A stretch of 64,000 nucleotides of DNA. Source: Loxodes magnus (lineage: Eukaryota; Ciliophora; Karyorelictea; Loxodida; Loxodidae). The notes under the pieces are model-generated. The model was not told where the DNA came from. It did not search any database and saw only the letters and a program-made list of their open reading frames with translations. Every line of letters begins with the position of its first letter. Within the stretch, counting starts at the first letter, position 1. The stretch spans positions 434,001 through 498,000 of the forward strand of contig CAMPDV010000087.1 of the NCBI GenBank assembly GCA_946699065.1, given 5' to 3'. Below, piece after piece: positions 37,425 to 51,572 of this stretch. Both the position numbers and the translations under genes were made by a program.

Positions 37425-38844
37425 CTTTTCAAAATATTATCTTCTTTTATCTCAAAGCATACTCCTTAAATCTGAAAGTCTATCTTCTTTTCTTACTTTT
37501 ATTATTCACTTTTCAAAATATTATCTTCTTTTATCTCAAAGCATACTCCTTAAATCTTAAAGTTATCTTCTTTTCTCACTTCATTTATTCACTTTTCAAA
37601 ATATTATCTTCTTTTATCTCAAAGCATACTCCTTAAATCTGAAAGTTATCTTCTTTTCTCACTTCATTTATTCACTTTTCAAAATATTATCTTCTTTTAT
37701 CTCAAAGCATACTCCTTAAATCTGAAAGTCTTTCTTCCTTTCTTACTTCATTTATTCACTTTTCAAAATATTATCTTCTTTTATCTCAAAGCATACTCCT
37801 TAAATCTGAAAGTTATCTTCTTTTCTCACTTCATTTATTCACTTTTCAAAATATTATCTTCTTTTATCTCAAAGCATACTCCTTAAATCTGAAAGTTATC
37901 TTCTTTTCTCACTTCATTTATTCACTTTTCAAAATATTATCTTCTTTTATCTCAAAGCATACTCCTTAAATCTGAAAGTCTATCTTCTTTTCTTACTTCA
38001 TTTATTCACTTTTCAAAATATTATCTTCTTTTTCTCAAATCATACTCCTTAAATCTGTAAGTTTATCTTCTTTTCTTACTTCATTTATTCACTTTTCAAA
38101 ATATTATCTTCTTTTATCTCAAAGCATACTCCTTAAATCTTAAAGTTATCTTCTTTTCTCACTTCATTTATTCACTTTTCAAAATATTATCTTCTTTTAT
38201 CTCAAAGCATACTCCTTAAATCTGAAAGTTATCTTCTTTTCTCACTTCATTTATTCACTTTTCAAAATATTATCTTCTTTTATCTCAAAGCATACTCCTT
38301 AAATCTTAAAGTCTATCTTCTTTTCTTACTTTTATTATTCACTTTTCAAAATATTATCTTTTTTTATCTCAAAGCATACTCCTTAAATCTGAAAGTCTTT
38401 CTTCCTTTCTTACTTCATTTATTCACTTTTCAAAATATTATCTTCTTTTATCTCAAAGCATACTCCTTAAATCTGAAAGTCTATCTTCTTTTCTTACTTT
38501 TATTATTCACTTTTCAAAATATTATCTTTTTTTATCTCAAAGCATACTCCTTAAATCTGAAAGTCTATCTTCTTTTCTTACTTTTATTATTCACTTTTCA
38601 AAATATTATCTTCTTTTATCTCAAAGCATACTCCTTAAATCTGAAAGTTATCTTCTTTTCTCACTTCATTTATTCACTTTTCAAAATATTATCTTCTTTT
38701 ATCTCAAAGCATACTCCTTAAATCTGTAAGTCTTTCTTCTTTTCTTACTTCATTTATTCACTTTTCAAAATATTATCTTCTTTTATCTCAAAGCATACTC
38801 CTTAAATCTGAAAGTCTATCTTCTTTTCTTACTTTTATTATTCA

Positions 38845-39516
38845 CTTTTCAAAATATTATCTTTTTTTATCTCAAAGCATACTCCTTAAATCTGAAAGTT
38901 TAACTTCTTTTCTCACTTCATTTATTTACTTTTCAAAATATTATCTTCTTTTATCTCAAAGCATACTCCTTAAATCTGAAAGTCTTTCTTCCTTTCTTAC
39001 TTCATTTATTCACTTTTCAAAATATTATCTTCTTTTATCTCAAAGCATACTCCTTAAATCTGAAAGTCTTTCTTCCTTTCTTACTTCATTTATTCACTTT
39101 TCAAAATATTATCTTCTTTTATCTCAAAGCATACTCCTTAAATCTGAAAGTCTATCTTCTTTTCTTACTTTTATTATTCACTTTTCAAAATATTATCTTT
39201 TTTTATCTCAAAGCATACTCCTTAAATCTGAAAGTTTAACTTCTTTTCTCACTTCATTTATTTACTTTTCAAAATATTATCTTCTTTTATCTCAAAGCAT
39301 ACTCCTTAAATCTGAAAGTCTATCTTCTTTTCTTACTTTTATTATTCACTTTTCAAAATATTATCTTTTTTTATCTCAAAGCATACTCCTTAAATCTGAA
39401 AGTCTATCTTCTTTTCTTACTTTTATTATTCACTTTTCAAAATATTATCTTTTTTTATCTCAAAGCATACTCCTTAAATCTGAAAGTTTAACTTCTTTTC
39501 TCACTTCATTTATTTA
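38845..39516. repeat. Cluster of three p83 C-to-T monomers
   Basis: Monomers 38845-38928, 39181-39264 and 39433-39516 share p20 T, GTTTAACTTC, CTCAC and a p83 T giving ATTTAC instead of ATTCAC (changes at 38927, 39263 and 39515). Spacings are 336 and 252 bp, four and three monomers. Each is preceded by a TTA-block monomer. The p83 change is found only here, so one founder was amplified locally with unequal step sizes. Confidence 0.85.
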
Positions 39517-42500
39517 CTTTTCAAAATATTATCTTCTTTTATCTCAAAGCATACTCCTTAAATCTGAAAGTCTATCTTCTTTTCTTACTTTTATTATTCA
39601 CTTTTCAAAATATTATCTTTTTTTATCTCAAAGCATACTCCTTAAATCTGAAAGTCTATCTTCTTTTCTTACTTTTATTATTCACTTTTCAAAATATTAT
39701 CTTCTTTTATCTCAAAGCATACTCCTTAAATCTGAAAGTTATCTTCTTTTCTCACTTCATTTATTCACTTTTCAAAATATTATCTTCTTTTATCTCAAAG
39801 CATACTCCTTAAATCTGAAAGTTATCTTCTTTTCTCACTTCATTTATTCACTTTTCAAAATATTATCTTCTTTTATCTCAAAGCATACTCCTTAAATCTG
39901 AAAGTCTATCTTCTTTTCTTACTTTTATTATTCACTTTTCAAAATATTATCTTTTTTTATCTCAAAGCATACTCCTTAAATCTGAAAGTTTATCTTCTTT
40001 TCTCACTTCATTTATTCACTTTTCAAAATATTATCTTCTTTTATCTCAAAGCATACTCCTTAAATCTGTAAGTTTATCTTCTTTTCTTACTTCATTTATT
40101 CACTTTTCAAAATATTATCTTCTTTTATCTCAAAGCATACTCCTTAAATCTGAAAGTCTATCTTCTTTTCTTACTTCATTTATTCACTTTTCAAAATATT
40201 ATCTTCTTTTTCTCAAATCATACTCCTTAAATCTGTAAGTTTATCTTCCTTTCTTACTTCATTTATTCACTTTTCAAAATATTATCTTCTTTTTCTCAAA
40301 GCATACTCCTTAAATCTGAAAGTTTATCTTCTTTTCTTACTTTTATTATTCACTTTTCAAAATATTATCTTCTTTTATCTCAAAGCATACTCCTTAAATC
40401 TGTAAGTTTATCTTCTTTTCTTACTTCATTTATTCACTTTTCAAAATATTATCTTTTTTTATCTCAAAGCATACTCCTTAAATCTGAAAGTCTATCTTCT
40501 TTTCTTACTTTTATTATTCACTTTTCAAAATATTATCTTCTTTTATCTCAAAGCATACTCCTTAAATCTGAAAGTCTATCTTCTTTTCTTACTTTTATTA
40601 TTCACTTTTCAAAATATTATCTTTTTTTATCTCAAAGCATACTCCTTAAATCTGAAAGTTTATCTTCTTTTCTCACTTCATTTATTCACTTTTCAAAATA
40701 TTATCTTCTTTTATCTCAAAGCATACTCCTTAAATCTGTAAGTTTATCTTCTTTTCTTACTTCATTTATTCACTTTTCAAAATATTATCTTCTTTTATCT
40801 CAAAGCATACTCCTTAAATCTGAAAGTCTATCTTCTTTTCTTACTTCATTTATTCACTTTTCAAAATATTATCTTCTTTTATCTCAAAGCATACTCCTTA
40901 AATCTGAAAGTTATCTTCTTTTCTCACTTCATTTATTCACTTTTCAAAATATTATCTTTTTTTATCTCAAAGCATACTCCTTAAATCTTAAAGTTATCTT
41001 CTTTTCTTACTTTTATTATTCACTTTTCAAAATATTATCTTCTTTTATCTCAAAGCATACTCCTTAAATCTGAAAGTTATCTTCTTTTCTCACTTTTATT
41101 ATTCACTTTTCAAAATATTATCTTTTTTTATCTCAAAGCATACTCCTTAAATCTGAAAGTCTATCTTCTTTTCTTACTTCATTTATTCACTTTTCAAAAT
41201 ATTATCTTCTTTTTCTCAAATCATACTCCTTAAATCTGTAAGTTAATCTTCCTTTCTTACTTCATTTATTCACTTTTCAAAATATTATCTTCTTTTATCT
41301 CAAAGCATACTCCTTAAATCTGAAAGTTATCTTCTTTTCTCACTTTTATTATTCACTTTTCAAAATATTATCTTCTTTTATCTCAAAGCATACTCCTTAA
41401 ATCTGAAAGTCTATCTTCTTTTCTTACTTTTATTATTCACTTTTCAAAATATTATCTTCTTTTATCTCAAAGCATACTCCTTAAATCTGAAAGTTATCTT
41501 CTTTTCTCACTTCATTTATTCACTTTTCAAAATATTATCTTCTTTTATCTCAAAGCATACTCCTTAAATCTGAAAGTCTATCTTCTTTTCTTACTTTTAT
41601 TATTCACTTTTCAAAATATTATCTTTTTTTATCTCAAAGCATACTCCTTAAATCTGTAAGTCTTTCTTCTTTTCTTACTTCATTTATTCACTTTTCAAAA
41701 TATTATCTTCTTTTATCTCAAAGCATACTCCTTAAATCTGAAAGTCTATCTTCTTTTCTTACTTTTATTATTCACTTTTCAAAATATTATCTTCTTTTAT
41801 CTCAAAGCATACTCCTTAAATCTGAAAGTTTAACTTCTTTTCTCACTTCATTTATTCACTTTTCAAAATATTATCTTCTTTTATCTCAAAGCATACTCCT
41901 TAAATCTGAAAGTCTTTCTTCCTTTCTTACTTCATTTATTCACTTTTCAAAATATTATCTTCTTTTATCTCAAAGCATACTCCTTAAATCTGAAAGTCTA
42001 TCTTCTTTTCTTACTTCATTTATTCACTTTTCAAAATATTATCTTCTTTTTCTCAAATCATACTCCTTAAATCTGTAAGTTTATCTTCCTTTCTTACTTC
42101 ATTTATTCACTTTTCAAAATATTATCTTCTTTTATCTCAAAGCATACTCCTTAAATCTGAAAGTCTATCTTCTTTTCTTACTTCATTTATTCACTTTTCA
42201 AAATATTATCTTTTTTTATCTCAAAGCATACTCCTTAAATCTGAAAGTCTTTCTTCTTTTCTTACTTCATTTATTCACTTTTCAAAATATTATCTTCTTT
42301 TATCTCAAAGCATACTCCTTAAATCTGAAAGTTTATCTTCTTTTCTCACTTCATTTATTCACTTTTCAAAATATTATCTTTTTTTATCTCAAAGCATACT
42401 CCTTAAATCTGTAAGTTTATCTTCTTTTCTTACTTCATTTATTCACTTTTCAAAATATTATCTTCTTTTATCTCAAAGCATACTCCTTAAATCTGAAAGT

Positions 42501-44542
42501 CTATCTTCTTTTCTTACTTCATTTATTCACTTTTCAAAATATTATCTTCTTTTATCTCAAAGCATACTCCTTAAATCTGAAAGTCTATCTTCTTTTCTTA
42601 CTTTTATTATTCACTTTTCAAAATATTATCTTCTTTTATCTCAAAGCATACTCCTTAAATCTGAAAGTCTATCTTCTTTTCTTACTTCATTTATTCACTT
42701 TTCAAAATATTATCTTCTTTTATCTCAAATCATACTCCTTAAATCTGTAAGTTTATCTTCCTTTCTCACTTCATTTATTCACTTTTCAAAATATTATCTT
42801 CTTTTATCTCAAAGCATACTCCTTAAATCTTAAAGTTATCTTCTTTTCTTACTTCATTTATTCACTTTTCAAAATATTATCTTCTTTTATCTCAAAGCAT
42901 ACTCCTTAAATCTGAAAGTCTGTCTTCTTTTCTTACTTCATTTATTCACTTTTCAAAATATTATCTTCTTTTATCTCAAAGCATACTCCTTAAATCTGAA
43001 AGTCTTTCTTCTTTTCTTACTTCATTTATTCACTTTTCAAAATATTATCTTCTTTTATCTCAAAGCATACTCCTTAAATCTGAAAGTCTATCTTCTTTTC
43101 TTACTTCATTTATTCACTTTTCAAAATATTATCTTCTTTTATCTCAAAGCATACTCCTTAAATCTGAAAGTCTTTCTTCTTTTCTTACTTCATTTATTCA
43201 CTTTTCAAAATATTATCTTCTTTTATCTCAAAGCATACTCCTTAAATCTGAAAGTTATCTTCTTTTCTCACTTTTATTATTCACTTTTCAAAATATTATC
43301 TTCTTTTATCTCAAAGCATACTCCTTAAATCTGAAAGTCTATCTTCTTTTCTTACTTTTATTATTCACTTTTCAAAATATTATCTTCTTTTATCTCAAAG
43401 CATACTCCTTAAATCTGAAAGTTATCTTCTTTTCTCACTTCATTTATTCACTTTTAAAAATATTATCTTCTTTTATCTCAAAGCATACTCCTTAAATCTG
43501 AAAGTCTATCTTCTTTTCTTACTTTTATTATTCACTTTTAAAAATATTATCTTTTTTTATCTCAAAGCATACTCCTTAAATCTGTAAGTCTTTCTTCTTT
43601 TCTTACTTCATTTATTCACTTTTCAAAATATTATCTTCTTTTATCTCAAAGCATACTCCTTAAATCTGAAAGTCTATCTTCTTTTCTTACTTTTATTATT
43701 CACTTTTCAAAATATTATCTTTTTTTATCTCAAAGCATACTCCTTAAATCTGAAAGTCTATCTTCTTTTCTTACTTTTATTATTCACTTTTCAAAATATT
43801 ATCTTCTTTTATCTCAAAGCATACTCCTTAAATCTGAAAGTCTTTCTTCCTTTCTTACTTCATTTATTCACTTTTCAAAATATTATCTTCTTTTATCTCA
43901 AAGCATACTCCTTAAATCTGAAAGTCTATCTTCTTTTCTTACTTCATTTATTCACTTTTCAAAATATTATCTTCTTTTATCTCAAAGCATACTCCTTAAA
44001 TCTGAAAGTCTTTCTTCTTTTCTTACTTCATTTATTCACTTTTCAAAATATTATCTTCTTTTATCTCAAAGCATACTCCTTAAATCTGAAAGTCTATCTT
44101 CTTTTCTTACTTCATTTATTCACTTTTCAAAATATTATCTTCTTTTATCTCAAAGGATACTCCTTAAATCTGTAAGTTTATCTTCTTTTCTTACTTCATT
44201 TATTCACTTTTCAAAATATTATCTTCTTTTATCTCAAAGCATACTCCTTAAATCTGTAAGTCTTTCTTCTTTTCTTACTTCATTTATTCACTTTTCAAAA
44301 TATTATCTTTTTTTATCTCAAAGCATACTCCTTAAATCTGAAAGTCTATCTTCTTTTCTTACTTCATTTATTCACTTTTCAAAATATTATCTTCTTTTAT
44401 CTCAAAGCATACTCCTTAAATCTGAAAGTCTATCTTCTTTTCTCACTTCATTTATTCACTTTTCAAAATATTATCTTTTTTTATCTCAAAGCATACTCCT
44501 TAAATCTGAAAGTCTATCTTCTTTTCTTACTTTTATTATTCA

Positions 44543-47500
44543 CTTTTCAAAATATTATCTTCTTTTTCTCAAATCATACTCCTTAAATCTGAAAGTCTTT
44601 CTTCTTTTCTTACTTCATTTATTCACTTTTCAAAATATTATCTTCTTTTATCTCAAAGCATACTCCTTAAATCTGAAAGTCTATCTTCTTTTCTTACTTC
44701 ATTTATTCACTTTTCAAAATATTATCTTCTTTTATCTCAAAGCATACTCCTTAAATCTGAAAGTTTAACTTCTTTTCTCACTTCATTTATTCACTTTTCA
44801 AAATATTATCTTTTTTTATCTCAAAGCATACTCCTTAAATCTGTAAGTTTATCTTCCTTTCTTACTTCATTTATTCACTTTTCAAAATATTATCTTCTTT
44901 TTCTCAAATCATACTCCTTAAATCTGTAAGTTTATCTTCCTTTCTTACTTCATTTATTCACTTTTCAAAATATTATCTTCTTTTTCTCAAAGCATACTCC
45001 TTAAATCTGTAAGTCTTTCTTCTTTTCTTACTTCATTTATTCACTTTTCAAAATATTATCTTTTTTTATCTCAAAGCATACTCCTTAAATCTGAAAGTCT
45101 ATCTTCTTTTCTTACTTCATTTATTCACTTTTCAAAATATTATCTTCTTTTATCTCAAAGCATACTCCTTAAATCTGAAAGTCTATCTTCTTTTCTTACT
45201 TCATTTATTCACTTTTCAAAATATTATCTTCTTTTATCTCAAAGCATACTCCTTAAATCTGAAAGTCTATCTTCTTTTCTTACTTTTATTATTCACTTTT
45301 CAAAATATTATCTTCTTTTTCTCAAATCATACTCCTTAAATCTGAAAGTCTTTCTTCTTTTCTTACTTCATTTATTCACTTTTCAAAATATTATCTTCTT
45401 TTATCTCAAAGCATACTCCTTAAATCTGAAAGTTTATCTTCCTTTCTTACTTCATTTATTCACTTTTCAAAATATTATCTTCTTTTATCTCAAAGCATAC
45501 TCCTTAAATCTGAAAGTCTATCTTCTTTTCTTACTTCATTTATTCACTTTTCAAAATATTATCTTCTTTTATCTCAAAGCATACTCCTTAAATCTGAAAG
45601 TCTTTCTTCTTTTCTTACTTCATTTATTCACTTTTCAAAATATTATCTTCTTTTATCTCAAAGCATACTCCTTAAATCTGTAAGTCTTTCTTCTTTTCTT
45701 ACTTCATTTATTCACTTTTCAAAATATTATCTTCTTTTTCTCAAATCTTACTCCTTAAATCTGTAAGTTTATCTTCCTTTCTTACTTCATTTATTCACTT
45801 TTCAAAATATTATCTTCTTTTTCTCAAAGCATACTCCTTAAATCTGAAAGTCTATCTTCTTTTCTTACTTCATTTATTCACTTTTCAAAATATTATCTTC
45901 TTTTATCTCAAAGCATACTCCTTAAATCTGAAAGTTTATCTTCTTTTCTCACTTCATTTATTCACTTTTCAAAATATTATCTTTTTTTATCTCAAAGCAT
46001 ACTCCTTAAATCTGAAAGTCTATCTTCTTTTCTTACTTTTATTATTCACTTTTCAAAATATTATCTTCTTTTTCTCAAATCATACTCCTTAAATCTGAAA
46101 GTCTTTCTTCTTTTCTTACTTCATTTATTCACTTTTCAAAATATTATCTTCTTTTATCTCAAAGCATACTCCTTAAATCTGAAAGTTTATCTTCCTTTCT
46201 TACTTCATTTATTCACTTTTCAAAATATTATCTTCTTTTATCTCAAAGCATACTCCTTAAATCTGAAAGTCTATCTTCTTTTCTTACTTCATTTATTCAC
46301 TTTTCAAAATATTATCTTCTTTTATCTCAAAGCATACTCCTTAAATCTGAAAGTCTTTCTTCTTTTCTTACTTCATTTATTCACTTTTCAAAATATTATC
46401 TTCTTTTATCTCAAAGCATACTCCTTAAATCTGTAAGTCTTTCTTCCTTTCTTACTTCATTTATTCACTTTTCAAAATATTATCTTCTTTTTCTCAAATC
46501 ATACTCCTTAAATCTGTAAGTTTATCTTCCTTTCTTACTTCATTTATTCACTTTTCAAAATATTATCTTCTTTTTCTCAAAGCATACTCCTTAAATCTGT
46601 AAGTCTATCTTCTTTTCTCACTTCATTTATTCACTTTTCAAAATATTATCTTTTTTTATCTCAAAGCATACTCCTTAAATCTGAAAGTCTTTCTTCTTTT
46701 CTTACTTCATTTATTCACTTTTCAAAATATTATCTTCTTTTATCTCAAATCATACTCCTTAAATCTGAAAGTCTTTCTTCTTTTCTTACTTCATTTATTC
46801 ACTTTTCAAAATATTATCTTCTTTTATCTCAAAGCATACTCCTTAAATCTGTAAGTCTTTCTTCTTTTCTTACTTCATTTATTCACTTTTCAAAATATTA
46901 TCTTCTTTTATCTCAAAGCATACTCCTTAAATCTGAAAGTCTATCTTCTTTTCTTACTTCATTTATTCACTTTTCAAAATATTATCTTCTTTTTCTCAAA
47001 TCATACTCCTTAAATCTGTAAGTTTATCTTCCTTTCTTACTTCATTTATTCACTTTTCAAAATATTATCTTCTTTTTCTCAAAGCATACTCCTTAAATCT
47101 GTAAGTCTTTCTTCTTTTCTTACTTCATTTATTCACTTTTCAAAATATTATCTTTTTTTATCTCAAAGCATACTCCTTAAATCTGAAAGTCTATCTTCTT
47201 TTCTCACTTCATTTATTCACTTTTCAAAATATTATCTTCTTTTATCTCAAAGCATACTCCTTAAATCTGAAAGTTTATCTTCTTTTCTCACTTCATTTAT
47301 TCACTTTTCAAAATATTATCTTTTTTTATCTCAAAGCATACTCCTTAAATCTGAAAGTCTATCTTCTTTTCTTACTTTTATTATTCACTTTTCAAAATAT
47401 TATCTTCTTTTTCTCAAATCATACTCCTTAAATCTGAAAGTCTTTCTTCTTTTCTTACTTCATTTATTCACTTTTCAAAATATTATCTTCTTTTATCTCA

Positions 47501-48641
47501 AAGCATACTCCTTAAATCTGAAAGTTTATCTTCCTTTCTTACTTCATTTATTCACTTTTCAAAATATTATCTTCTTTTATCTCAAAGCATACTCCTTAAA
47601 TCTGAAAGTCTATCTTCTTTTCTTACTTCATTTATTCACTTTTCAAAATATTATCTTCTTTTATCTCAAAGCATACTCCTTAAATCTGAAAGTCTTTCTC
47701 TTTTCTTACTTCATTTATTCACTTTTCAAAATATTATCTTCTTTTATCTCAAAGCATACTCCTTAAATCTGTAAGTCTTTCTTCTTTTCTTACTTCATTT
47801 ATTCACTTTTCAAAATATTATCTTCTTTTTCTCAAATCATACTCCTTAAATCTGTAAGTTTATCTTCCTTTCTTACTTCATTTATTCACTTTTCAAAATA
47901 TTATCTTCTTTTTCTCAAAGCATACTCCTTAAATCTGTAAGTCTTTCTTCTTTTCTTACTTCATTTATTCACTTTTCAAAATATTATCTTTTTTTATCTC
48001 AAAGCATACTCCTTAAATCTGAAAGTCTATCTTCTTTTCTTACTTCATTTATTCACTTTTCAAAATATTATCTTCTTTTATCTCAAAGCATACTCCTTAA
48101 ATCTGAAAGTTTATCTTCTTTTCTCACTTCATTTATTCACTTTTCAAAATATTATCTTTTTTTATCTCAAAGCATACTCCTTAAATCTGAAAGTCTTTCT
48201 TCTTTTCTTACTTCATTTATTCACTTTTCAAAATATTATCTTCTTTTTCTCAAATCATACTCCTTAAATCTGTAAGTTTATCTTCCTTTCTTACTTCATT
48301 TATTCACTTTTCAAAATATTATCTTCTTTTTCTCAAAGCATACTCCTTAAATCTGTAAGTCTTTCTTCTTTTCTTACTTCATTTATTCACTTTTCAAAAT
48401 ATTATCTTTTTTTATCTCAAAGCATACTCCTTAAATCTGAAAGTCTATCTTCTTTTCTTACTTCATTTATTCACTTTTCAAAATATTATCTTCTTTTATC
48501 TCAAAGCATACTCCTTAAATCTGAAAGTTTATCTTCTTTTCTCACTTCATTTATTCACTTTTCAAAATATTATCTTTTTTTATCTCAAAGCATACTCCTT
48601 AAATCTGAAAGTCTTTCTTCTTTTCTTACTTCATTTATTCA
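44543..48641. repeat. Segment E: higher-order family with a 502-bp lead block
   Basis: A p25-deleted monomer that combines AAATCAT with GAAAG and GTCTTTC, a pairing found very rarely elsewhere, starts at 44543, 45296, 46049 and 47388 (spacings 753, 753 and 1339). From 45296, 46049 and 47388 the next five monomers agree: GTTTATCTTCC; plain; GTCTTTC; GTAAGTCTTTC; p25-deleted AAATCAT with GTAAG. Small differences are AAATCTT near 45746, a GTCTTTCTTCC in the second copy, and a one-base loss (CTTTCTCTTTTC near 47697) in the third. The copy at 44543 agrees only in its first monomer and its period. Confidence 0.75.
47806..48641. repeat. Tandem duplication of a 418-bp, five-monomer unit
   Basis: Units 47806-48223 and 48224-48641 share the order: p25-deleted AAATCAT with GTAAGTTTATCTTCC; p25-deleted GTAAGTCTTTC; p20 T plain; GTTTAT with CTCAC; p20 T with GTCTTTC. 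I saw no difference between them in the typed sites, which makes this one of the youngest-looking duplications in the window. Confidence 0.85.
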
Positions 48642-48976
48642 CTTTTCAAAATATTATCTTCTTTTATCTCAAAGCATACTCCTTAAATCTGAAAGTCTAT
48701 CTTCTTTTCTTACTTCATTTATTCACTTTTCAAAATATTATCTTCTTTTATCTCAAAGCATACTCCTTAAATCTGTAAGTCTTTCTTCTTTTCTTACTTC
48801 ATTTATTCACTTTTCAAAATATTATCTTCTTTTTCTCAAATCATACTCCTTAAATCTGTAAGTTTATCTTCCTTTCTTACTTCATTTATTCACTTTTCAA
48901 AATATTATCTTCTTTTATCTCAAAGCATACTCCTTAAATCTGAAAGTCTATCTTCTTTTCTTACTTCATTTATTCA

Positions 48977-49896
48977 CTTTTCAAAATATTATCTTCTTTT
49001 ATCTCAAAGCATACTCCTTAAATCTGTAAGTTTATCTTCTTTTCTCACTTCATTTATTCACTTTTCAAAATATTATCTTCTTTTATCTCAAAGCATACTC
49101 CTTAAATCTGAAAGTCTATCTTCTTTTCTTACTTCATTTATTCACTTTTCAAAATATTATCTTCTTTTTCTCAAAGCATACTCCTTAAATCTGTAAGTTT
49201 ATCTTCTTTTCTCACTTCATTTATTCACTTTTAAAAATATTATCTTTTTTTATCTCAAAGCATACTCCTTAAATCTGTAAGTTTATCTTCCTTTCTTACT
49301 TCATTTATTCACTTTTCAAAATATTATCTTCTTTTTCTCAAAGCATACTCCTTAAATCTGAAAGTCTTTCTTCTTTTCTTACTTCATTTATTCACTTTTC
49401 AAAAAATTATCTTCTTTTATCTCAAAGCATACTCCTTAAATCTGTAAGTCTTTCTTCTTTTCTTACTTCATTTATTCACTTTTCAAAATATTATCTTCTT
49501 TTATCTCAAAGCATACTCCTTAAATCTGAAAGTCTATCTTCTTTTCTTACTTCATTTATTCACTTTTCAAAATATTATCTTCTTTTTCTCAAATCATACT
49601 CCTTAAATCTGTAAGTTTATCTTCCTTTCTTACTTCATTTATTCACTTTTCAAAATATTATCTTCTTTTTCTCAAATCATACTCCTTAAATCTGTAAGTT
49701 TATCTTCCTTTCTTACTTTTATTATTCACTTTTCAAAATATTATCTTTTTTTATCTCAAAGCATACTCCTTAAATCTGTAAGTCTTTCTTCTTTTCTTAC
49801 TTCATTTATTCACTTTTCAAAATATTATCTTTTTTTATCTCAAAGCATACTCCTTAAATCTGAAAGTCTATCTTCTTTTCTTACTTCATTTATTCA
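48977..49896. repeat. 920-bp block, copy 1 (pairs with 52664-53583)
   Basis: Eleven monomers in a distinctive order, with one p11 T-to-A monomer (TTCAAAAAATT, start 49395) and two consecutive p25-deleted AAATCAT monomers, the second with the TTA block. The same eleven recur at offset 3687. Most of the block (669 bp) also recurs at 55180-55848. The p11 A change removes the AATATT palindrome from that monomer. Confidence 0.85.
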
Positions 49897-49980
49897 CTTT
49901 TCAAAATATTATCTTCTTTTATCTCAAAGCATACTCCTTAAATCTGAAAGTTTAACTTCTTTTCTCACTTCATTTATTCA

Positions 49981-50399
49981 CTTTTCAAAATATTATCTTT
50001 TTTTATCTCAAAGCATACTCCTTAAATCTGTAAGTTTATCTTCCTTTCTTACTTCATTTATTCACTTTTCAAAATATTATCTTCTTTTATCTCAAAGCAT
50101 ACTCCTTAAATCTGAAAGTCTTTCTTCTTTTCTTACTTCATTTATTCACTTTTCAAAATATTATCTTCTTTTATCTCAAAGCATACTCCTTAAATCTGAA
50201 AGTTATCTTCTTTTCTCACTTTTATTATTCACTTTTCAAAATATTATCTTCTTTTATCTCAAAGCATACTCCTTAAATCTGAAAGTCTATCATCTTTTCT
50301 CACTTCATTTATTCACTTTTAAAAATATTATCTTTTTTTATCTCAAATCATACTCCTTAAATCTGTAAGTTTATCTTCCTTTCTTACTTCATTTATTCA
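49981..50399. repeat. Five-monomer block, copy 1 (pairs with 51154-51572)
   Basis: Order: p20 T with GTAAGTTTATCTTCC; GTCTTTC; GTTATC with CTCAC and TTA block; ATCATC form; p6 A, p20 T, AAATCAT with GTAAGTTTATCTTCC. It recurs at offset 1173 with the same order. Flanks differ on both sides. Confidence 0.75.
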
Positions 50400-51153
50400 C
50401 TTTTCAAAATATTATCTTCTTTTATCTCAAAGCATACTCCTTAAATCTGAAAGTTATCTTCTTTTCTTACTTCATTTATTCACTTTTCAAAATATTATCT
50501 TCTTTTATCTCAAAGCATACTCCTTAAATCTGAAAGTTTATCTTCTTTTCTCACTTCATTTATTCACTTTTCAAAATATTATCTTCTTTTATCTCAAAGC
50601 ATACTCCTTAAATCTGTAAGTTTATCTTCTTTTCTTACTTCATTTATTCACTTTTCAAAATATTATCTTCTTTTATCTCAAAGCATACTCCTTAAATCTG
50701 AAAGTCTATCTTCTTTTCTTACTTCATTTATTCACTTTTCAAAATATTATCTTCTTTTTCTCAAATCATACTCCTTAAATCTGTAAGTTTATCTTCCTTT
50801 CTTACTTCATTTATTCACTTTTCAAAATATTATCTTTTTTTATCTCAAAGCATACTCCTTAAATCTGTAAGTCTTTCTTCTTTTCTTACTTCATTTATTC
50901 ACTTTTCAAAATATTATCTTTTTTTATCTCAAAGCATACTCCTTAAATCTGAAAGTCTATCTTCTTTTCTTACTTTTATTATTCACTTTTCAAAATATTA
51001 TCTTTTTTTATCTCAAAGCATACTCCTTAAATCTGAAAGTTTATCTTCTTTTCTCACTTCATTTATTCACTTTTCAAAATATTATCTTCTTTTATCTCAA
51101 AGCATACTCCTTAAATCTGTAAGTTTATCTTCTTTTCTTACTTCATTTATTCA

Positions 51154-51572
51154 CTTTTCAAAATATTATCTTTTTTTATCTCAAAGCATACTCCTTAAAT
51201 CTGTAAGTTTATCTTCCTTTCTTACTTCATTTATTCACTTTTCAAAATATTATCTTCTTTTATCTCAAAGCATACTCCTTAAATCTGAAAGTCTTTCTTC
51301 TTTTCTTACTTCATTTATTCACTTTTCAAAATATTATCTTCTTTTATCTCAAAGCATACTCCTTAAATCTGAAAGTTATCTTCTTTTCTCACTTTTATTA
51401 TTCACTTTTCAAAATATTATCTTCTTTTATCTCAAAGCATACTCCTTAAATCTGAAAGTCTATCATCTTTTCTCACTTCATTTATTCACTTTTAAAAATA
51501 TTATCTTTTTTTATCTCAAATCATACTCCTTAAATCTGTAAGTTTATCTTCCTTTCTTACTTCATTTATTCA
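51154..51572. repeat. Five-monomer block, copy 2 (pairs with 49981-50399)
   Basis: Copy of 49981-50399. It is followed at 51573 by a p25-deleted AAATCAT monomer with the TTA block and two p20 T monomers, which match a piece of the 920-bp block at 49646-49896, so two different duplicated pieces are joined here. Confidence 0.75.

Larger units (their letters stand above)
33412..44542. repeat. Segment D (GTTTAAC and GTCTTTCTTCC forms)
   Basis: Two variants become common here: GTTTAACTTC (p59 A), first seen near 34553 and absent to the left of it, and GTCTTTCTTCC, seen once near 6435 and then repeatedly from about 34050. Both continue sparsely to the right. ATCTTAAAGC and TTTTAAAAAATT are no longer seen. 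Local duplications at 36592-37424 and 38845-39516 are listed separately. A single GGAT monomer starts at 44123. No gene or unique DNA is present. Confidence 0.7.
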
